A DNA stretch of 10,562 nucleotides from an uncultured Coriobacteriia bacterium. Lineage in GTDB: Bacteria > Actinomycetota > Coriobacteriia > Coriobacteriales > QAMH01. Below the pieces are notes generated by a model. That model ran no database searches and was not told where the DNA came from. It saw only the letters and a program-made list of their open reading frames with translations. The stretch is taken from assembly GCA_902493755.1 (NCBI GenBank), contig CABURF010000019.1:1-10562 (forward strand). Reading direction: 5' to 3'. Below, piece after piece: positions 6,324 through 10,562 of this stretch (its first letter is position 1; the number at the start of each line of letters is the position of its first letter). A program made the position numbers and the translations under genes.

Positions 6324-9009
6324 TCAAGCATGGGATCTTCCGTTTCTGAGAAAGAAGTTTCAACCTCCTCACATGAAGGGGCGCTATGCCCTCGTGCCAG
6401 AACGTCGCATTACGCCCCAGGTTATGAATCTGGATGCGTGGAACATCTGCCTTGTTGCGTCGTCAGCTGGTACAGGAAAGACGGCCTTGTTGTCTCAGTG
6501 GTATGACGCCTGTGCCCAACGCGCGGGATGCCTGGCCTTTTGGATGAGCCTTGATGCGCACGATGCGTCGCCGCTGCGCTTTACGCGCGCTCTTGTCGAG
6601 GTGTTTGCTGCCCACGATATGCGGTTTCGCGAAGAGGTGTCGCGGCTGAAAGATTCAGCTGATGCCGAGGCGCTTGCCATTACCCTTGTCAATTGCGCCG
6701 ATATTGCTTTCGACGGTATCGAGCATGTCGTCGTTTTTATGGATGGCTATGAGCAGGCCGCCTCGCCCGAGCTTGACGAGATGATTGCATTCTTCAATCG
6801 CTATACTGCAGAGAACATGCGTTTCGTCATTGCGGGTACGTACATCCCCTCCGCGCTCTCGGATCTTGCAATGGAATGCGAGGTGCTCGAGTTCGGAGCG
6901 CGGGATACGCAATGGGACGAGGAACGCCTCGGCATGCTCAGGGAGCAGCTCGGTCTCATGCAAGCAGATATCGCTGCTATCGGTTCTTATGATCTCGCGC
7001 AAACGCCGCTGGGCCTTTCCTTTATTCGCTATGCGCTTGATCGCCAGTCGGGAGCAAAACCAGCGTCCGAGATTTTGCGTGCATGCTGCAGGCGCTTCTT
7101 TGAGCGCGAGCTTGTCGAGCGCGTTTCGCCTGACGATATGGAACTTCTGATATGCGCATCCATTGCGAATGAAGTGAGCTCCGATCTCTGTGATTTGCTC
7201 ATGGGGACGCAGGATGCGGCAATACGGCTTGCGAGCTTGGAGCACAGGAACCTCTTTGTCGCCGCCACGCCGCAGACTGATACCTGGGAGCTCGCACCAC
7301 AGCTGCGCGTGTACTTGCGTGACTTGCTGCTAGAGCGGGAACTCACATGGCTCCAGAAGCTCGCCATGAAGACCGCCAACTGGTATCAGGAGCAAAACAA
7401 CATGCCCCTGCATGGCAAGTACCTGGCGATGGGGGTCGACCCCTTCTTTCTCGAGAGCACCGTTGAGGGCTCGACTGGGCTCAAACGGCCAACGCAGGCA
7501 TCGCGCAAAGAAGGCCCGGGCACGCTTTATGGCTATCTTCTTTCCAGAGAGGCAGACGATTTTCTGAAGGATCCCTATCTTGCCTGGGTTGCTGTGTGGA
7601 GCTGTATCTCGGCGGGAGATGTGGGACACGCGCGTCGTTGGCTCGATCAGGTCCGCTCGATCGAGGGCGATAATGCCAATGATCGCCCCTATCGTTTTGC
7701 CGATGCTCTCTGCGTGGCGCTGGAAGGTGACAGCGCACGCTCGCTTGAGATTATCCAGCCCCTCCTGGACGAGGAGAAAGACCTCCCGCTTGCGTTCAAT
7801 TGCCTGCTCAACCATATGGCAGGCGAGAATCTCGAGCGCCTTGGGCGCGTGCGCGAGGGACGTGACATGTATCTCAAGGCATACTCGCTTGCCGAACATT
7901 GCGATACGCCGTTCTACCGGCTTTTCGACCTTAATTTGCTTGCTCAGTATCACTTCTACATCGGCGATTTCGAGGAGGCGGAAAAGACCGTCAAGTGCGG
8001 CCTGACGCTCTGTGGTGAGGAAACGCCAATCTACGGCTCCCTGCTCGCCGTGCGTGCCTCCATACTCATCGAACGCTATGAGCTGGAACCTGCACGCACG
8101 TGTCTGGAGGAGGCGCTTGCATGCGTTTCCACAGAAACCAATTTGGATATGTACGTCGACGTTCAGCTGGCGCGTGCTCGCCTGCGCCGTGTCGAGGGCA
8201 ATCGCATCGCTGCATTCGAGATCGCATCGGACACGGTGGACGCCATGGAGGGCAAGCGCGTTCCGCGTAATATGGACATGCGTGCCTATGCGCTCAAGGC
8301 GGCGTTAGCAGCCGAGCTCGATGAGATGTCGATGGCACGTGCTTGCGAGGACATTATCGATGGTTTCATGGACGATAGAGATGTATTTCGTTCCATCGCC
8401 TGCGCGTTTGCGAAGGCTCGCATGCTTTGGCATGAGGGCAGGCGCGAGGAATGCCTCGAACTCCTTGAGCGCAAGCGACCGGTGATTGACGAGACGGGCA
8501 GTATCTACTTTGCCACGCAGCTTGCCGTCCTCTGTGCTTCATATCATGCCGAGATGGGACATGATTCGCGCGCGATGGTCGAGTTGAGCCGCTCCGTGGA
8601 GCTTGCCATGCATGGCGGCTTCAAGAGCGTGTTTCTCGAAGGGCGCACTTGCATGCGCGAGCTGCTCTTGCAGCTCGCAACCTCGCGCAAGAGCTCTTAT
8701 GCGATTCGCAATCACGCCAAGTCGGTCTTGCTCCTCTTCGGCACGGAAGACGAGATCAAGGATAAGATGGCCTTCAGGGAAGGTGCGGTTCAGGGATACT
8801 ACTCGCTTACCGAGCGTGAGCGCGAAATACTTCAGAAGCTCAATTCTGGTATGACGCGGGCTGAGATCGCCCTCTCGCTCAGCGTTTCGCAAAACACCGT
8901 CAAGACGCATCTAAAGAACATCTACTCGAAGCTCGGTGTGCATACGCGCTCGGAAGCCTATCGGGCAAGCTCGAGCGCGGGTGATACCGAAAGTCCGAAT
9001 ATCGAGTGA
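6280..9009 (+). CDS. MalT/LAL-type LuxR-family transcriptional regulator
   Basis: A 909-aa large ATP-binding LuxR regulator, the usual size of the MalT/LAL class. The N-terminus holds a STAND-type ATPase: Walker A ASSAGTGKTA at residues 60-69, then a Walker B-like strand HVVVFMDGYE with Asp155. A long helical TPR-like sensor region covers roughly 380-800 (repeated paired-helix segments, many Ala/Leu/Glu). The C-terminal LuxR helix-turn-helix is at about 841-897: LTEREREILQKL, EIALSLSVSQNTVKTHLKNI and YSKLGVHTRSEAY. These proteins bind an inducer and ATP, oligomerise and activate transcription. Unlike the multi-TM LuxR regulators common in Eggerthella, no membrane segments are seen. The ATG at 6280 was chosen because GGGGA lies 6 nt upstream and because upstream ATGs at 6232 and 6241 add MWHMRRRV-type residues from the overlapping gene. 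Likely targets are the flanking MFS and molybdoenzyme genes (inference). Confidence 0.94.
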   Translation: MDAMKSQGQMAQDASQAWDLPFLRKKFQPPHMKGRYALVPERRITPQVMNLDAWNICLVASSAGTGKTALLSQWYDACAQRAGCLAFWMSLDAHDASPLRFTRALVEVFAAHDMRFREEVSRLKDSADAEALAITLVNCADIAFDGIEHVVVFMDGYEQAASPELDEMIAFFNRYTAENMRFVIAGTYIPSALSDLAMECEVLEFGARDTQWDEERLGMLREQLGLMQADIAAIGSYDLAQTPLGLSFIRYALDRQSGAKPASEILRACCRRFFERELVERVSPDDMELLICASIANEVSSDLCDLLMGTQDAAIRLASLEHRNLFVAATPQTDTWELAPQLRVYLRDLLLERELTWLQKLAMKTANWYQEQNNMPLHGKYLAMGVDPFFLESTVEGSTGLKRPTQASRKEGPGTLYGYLLSREADDFLKDPYLAWVAVWSCISAGDVGHARRWLDQVRSIEGDNANDRPYRFADALCVALEGDSARSLEIIQPLLDEEKDLPLAFNCLLNHMAGENLERLGRVREGRDMYLKAYSLAEHCDTPFYRLFDLNLLAQYHFYIGDFEEAEKTVKCGLTLCGEETPIYGSLLAVRASILIERYELEPARTCLEEALACVSTETNLDMYVDVQLARARLRRVEGNRIAAFEIASDTVDAMEGKRVPRNMDMRAYALKAALAAELDEMSMARACEDIIDGFMDDRDVFRSIACAFAKARMLWHEGRREECLELLERKRPVIDETGSIYFATQLAVLCASYHAEMGHDSRAMVELSRSVELAMHGGFKSVFLEGRTCMRELLLQLATSRKSSYAIRNHAKSVLLLFGTEDEIKDKMAFREGAVQGYYSLTEREREILQKLNSGMTRAEIALSLSVSQNTVKTHLKNIYSKLGVHTRSEAYRASSSAGDTESPNIE

Positions 9010-9042
9010 TTGTCACCGGGGCAATCGGGTCGTAACCTTCTC

Positions 9043-9070
9043 TTGCGCCTCACCCTTCTCACCCTATAAA
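9043..9070 (+). promoter_or_regulatory. Candidate sigma-70-type promoter of the MFS gene, with direct repeats in the spacer
   Basis: TTGCGC at 9043-9048 and TATAAA at 9065-9070 are separated by 16 bp, a fair -35/-10 pair about 180 bp before the MFS start. The spacer is almost exactly two 9-bp near-repeats, CTCACCCTT (9049-9057) and CTCACCCTA (9058-9066). This is the same YTCACCC motif seen upstream of the molybdoenzyme. The repeats may bind the LuxR protein; that they lie inside the spacer rather than upstream of -35 is a caution. Confidence 0.4.
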
Positions 9071-9129
9071 AACCCCTTGTATGGGTCTATTTCCGACGCG
9101 CTCTGTTTCTTAGATTGGGAACAGAGGCT

Positions 9130-9184
9130 TCGGGCATAGGCCCGATAGCGGCATGCCCGTGCGACGATAGGCACACGACGTGCC
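9130..9184 (+). promoter_or_regulatory. Structured leader with small hairpins upstream of the MFS gene
   Basis: TCGGGC (9130-9135) pairs with GCCCGA (9140-9145) across a 4-nt loop, and GGCAC (9170-9174) pairs with GTGCC (9180-9184) across a 5-nt loop. GGGCAT at 9132-9137 could alternatively pair with ATGCCC at 9153-9158. No T-run follows, so neither is a terminator. I recognise no known riboswitch. The rest of 9010-9251 holds only the promoter candidate and the MFS ribosome site. Confidence 0.35.
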
Positions 9185-9251
9185 ATGACGAGTATCGACG
9201 AACGGGTATCTGACGAGCTTCCATCGTTTGTTTCGTGAGGGGAGATACGAA

Positions 9252-10478
9252 ATGGAAGAGACTATACAAAAGCCCGCAAAGACGGGGAACATGAACGGCG
9301 GCCGTGCCTGGGCCGTCGTACTCGTCGTCTTTCTAGCGGGGTTCTGCATGCCCGCCAATATGGGTGAGACTATGTGGATTGCGCCTGTGGTCATGGAATC
9401 TCTTGGGTTCGGGCCCGATATCCTCGGATGGGTCAACGGCGTGTTCTACATATTGGGAGCAGTCATTGCCTTTCCTGCGGCATCTTTTATACGCCGACTT
9501 GGCATACGCTGGTCTGTGACCATCGCGTTGGCGTGCGGCATTCTTGGCAATGCAATAGGGATCTTTGCGGCGGATGTGACTGTGCTCATGGTGTCGCGTA
9601 TTATCCAGGGCGCGGGCTTTGGCCTCATGGGTGTTATTGGCGTTGCGGCTATCTCACCGTGGTTTCCCAAGGAAAAGCGAGGCTTGCCATTGGGGGTGTG
9701 GGCCATCTGGGTTGCAGCTGCAAATGCCATCACGCCCATGCTTGATGCTGCCATAGTGCAAGCTACAGGTAATTACGTGAGTGTCTGGCAGTTCTTCCTG
9801 GTTTTTGACATTGTCGTGCTCGTTTTGTTCCTGCTCGTCTATCGCACGCCCTCCGACCCCTATATCGACGAGGCTGAAAAGCGCGGTGAGGTCCAGTTCT
9901 CGTATAAGGAGCTGTTCAGCAATAAGGTCGTATGGGTGCTGGCGTTCGTGTTCTTCATCGAAGAAGGCGCATTCATTGCAAGTCAAGGTTTTCTATCGAC
10001 ATATATCACCACATATGTCGATCCCAATCTCATGGTGGGAACGGCCTTCGTGAGCGCTGGTGCATTCTGGGGTATGTGCGTGAGTCCCATTGCTGGCAAG
10101 ATATCCGATGCCATCAAATCGCGTCGAAAGATTCTCATCTTCTGCATGGTGAGTGCCGTTTTCTTCGGCGCGCTTGTGTTCTCGATTACTGATGTCGCTT
10201 TATACATCATCGTCATCATCCTGAATGGTTTTGTAGGTGGCGGCGTCACGGCAATGCTGTGGACGGCTAGCACCGAAGTGGTGCCCTCTCACCTCATCTC
10301 TGGTGCCACGGCGGCCCTTGCCTGCTCGCAAAGCGTCGGTATGTTCCTCGGCTCCATGTTCATGGGCAATGTCATTGCGGCTATCGGGTTTACGATGTCC
10401 GGCTTCGTGGTGCTTGCTCCGTGTTTTGCCATCGGCCTGCTCGCCGTCATCTTCGGTCTTCGTGGCAAACTGAAGTAA
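9252..10478 (+). CDS. Major facilitator superfamily (MFS) permease
   Basis: A 408-aa integral membrane protein with about 12 hydrophobic segments in two six-helix halves, separated by a polar loop near residues 199-220 (YRTPSDPYIDEAEKRGEVQF). MFS landmarks: a basic turn after helix 2 (ASFIRRLGIRW), the helix 4-5 region RIIQGAGFGLMG, and a motif-A-like loop between helices 8 and 9, GKISDAIKSRRK, beginning at residue 282. There is no cleavable signal peptide. The ATG at 9252 has GAGGGGAG 7 nt upstream; an in-frame extension back to 9228 lacks such a site. It follows the luxR gene after 242 bp and probably has its own promoter. Context suggests uptake or exchange of the compound handled by the molybdoenzyme, or of its product. 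The substrate cannot be told from sequence, and the subfamily (CynX/oxalate-formate-like) is only an impression. Confidence 0.93.
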   Translation: MEETIQKPAKTGNMNGGRAWAVVLVVFLAGFCMPANMGETMWIAPVVMESLGFGPDILGWVNGVFYILGAVIAFPAASFIRRLGIRWSVTIALACGILGNAIGIFAADVTVLMVSRIIQGAGFGLMGVIGVAAISPWFPKEKRGLPLGVWAIWVAAANAITPMLDAAIVQATGNYVSVWQFFLVFDIVVLVLFLLVYRTPSDPYIDEAEKRGEVQFSYKELFSNKVVWVLAFVFFIEEGAFIASQGFLSTYITTYVDPNLMVGTAFVSAGAFWGMCVSPIAGKISDAIKSRRKILIFCMVSAVFFGALVFSITDVALYIIVIILNGFVGGGVTAMLWTASTEVVPSHLISGATAALACSQSVGMFLGSMFMGNVIAAIGFTMSGFVVLAPCFAIGLLAVIFGLRGKLK

Positions 10479-10515
10479 GACAAAATCTGGGCAGCGATGG
10501 AGATTTCTCCACTCC

Positions 10516-10545
10516 GGCGCTTCGCGCCTCCGGTCGAAATGACAG
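10516..10545 (+). repeat. 23-bp dispersed repeat, copy 2, with adjoining hairpin
   Basis: Bases 10523-10545 are identical to 2449-2471 in the same orientation. Here the block is preceded by GGCGC (10516-10520), which pairs with GCGCC (10524-10528) over a TTC loop, giving a compact hairpin absent from copy 1. It lies 45 bp after the MFS stop in non-coding sequence that runs to the window edge. Confidence 0.7.
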
Positions 10546-10562
10546 TGGGACGCCGCGACTCC

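Noticed and set aside
9008..9024. Possible hairpin GATTG...CAATC at the luxR stop as a terminator
   Set aside because: The stem is about 5 bp with a large loop and no T-run.
2542..9085. CCCATACA at 2542-2549 and its reverse complement at 9078-9085 as a shared operator
   Set aside because: An 8-bp match between two roughly 250-bp regions, counting both strands, is expected about twice by chance.
10499..10510. GGAGATTTCTCC after the MFS stop as a terminator
   Set aside because: The stem is only 4-5 bp and no T-run follows.
1..10562. CRISPR array, tRNA or rRNA genes, insertion sequence, integrase
   Set aside because: No regularly spaced repeats, cloverleaf-like sequence, rRNA segment or transposase/recombinase motif was found on either strand.

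Overview
The window is G+C-rich (about 60% by eye) and tightly packed. Its gene types fit an anaerobic gut-type actinobacterium of the Coriobacteriia, probably Eggerthellales (Eggerthella, Slackia, Gordonibacter or Adlercreutzia-like). This rests on the branch of molybdenum enzyme, the MalT-like LuxR regulator next to a major facilitator (MFS) permease, and a fermentative iorAB/ackA neighbourhood. The taxonomic call is inference; no rRNA or other marker gene is present.

Left part (1-2376): the 3' end of iorA and a complete overlapping iorB encode indolepyruvate (arylpyruvate):ferredoxin oxidoreductase, which oxidises transaminated aromatic amino acids to aryl-acetyl-CoA and reduces ferredoxin. 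Converging on them from the minus strand is ackA (acetate kinase). As given, ackA carries a one-base frameshift near 1275-1281 that removes the conserved C-terminal TDEE segment; the lost residues are readable in the next frame.

Middle part (2635-5501): a two-gene operon encodes a molybdopterin (bis-MGD) oxidoreductase catalytic subunit of 787 aa and a 167-aa partner with two predicted 4Fe-4S clusters. No Tat signal and no membrane anchor gene are seen, so the enzyme is probably soluble and cytoplasmic. Sequence style points to the gut-actinobacterial branch that includes catechol dehydroxylases, near acetylene hydratase and pyrogallol transhydroxylase. The substrate cannot be read from sequence.

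Right part (5502-10478): two GC-rich hairpins, the second a textbook intrinsic terminator, lie only 27 nt before a SlyD-like FKBP prolyl isomerase gene. A small eight-cysteine zinc-ribbon-like gene and a 909-aa MalT/LAL-type LuxR regulator follow, all on the plus strand with minimal spacing. A 242-bp leader with a good sigma-70-like promoter and small hairpins precedes a 12-TM-type MFS permease.

The likely working unit is a regulator (LuxR), a transporter (MFS) and a reductase or hydroxyl-transfer enzyme (molybdoenzyme plus Fe-S subunit) for an exogenous, possibly aromatic, compound. The FKBP and zinc-ribbon proteins are embedded in it. Short direct repeats of the form YTCACCC lie upstream of both the enzyme operon and the transporter gene and are candidate regulator sites. 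A 23-bp sequence occurs in identical form and orientation at 2449 and 10523, bracketing the whole module.
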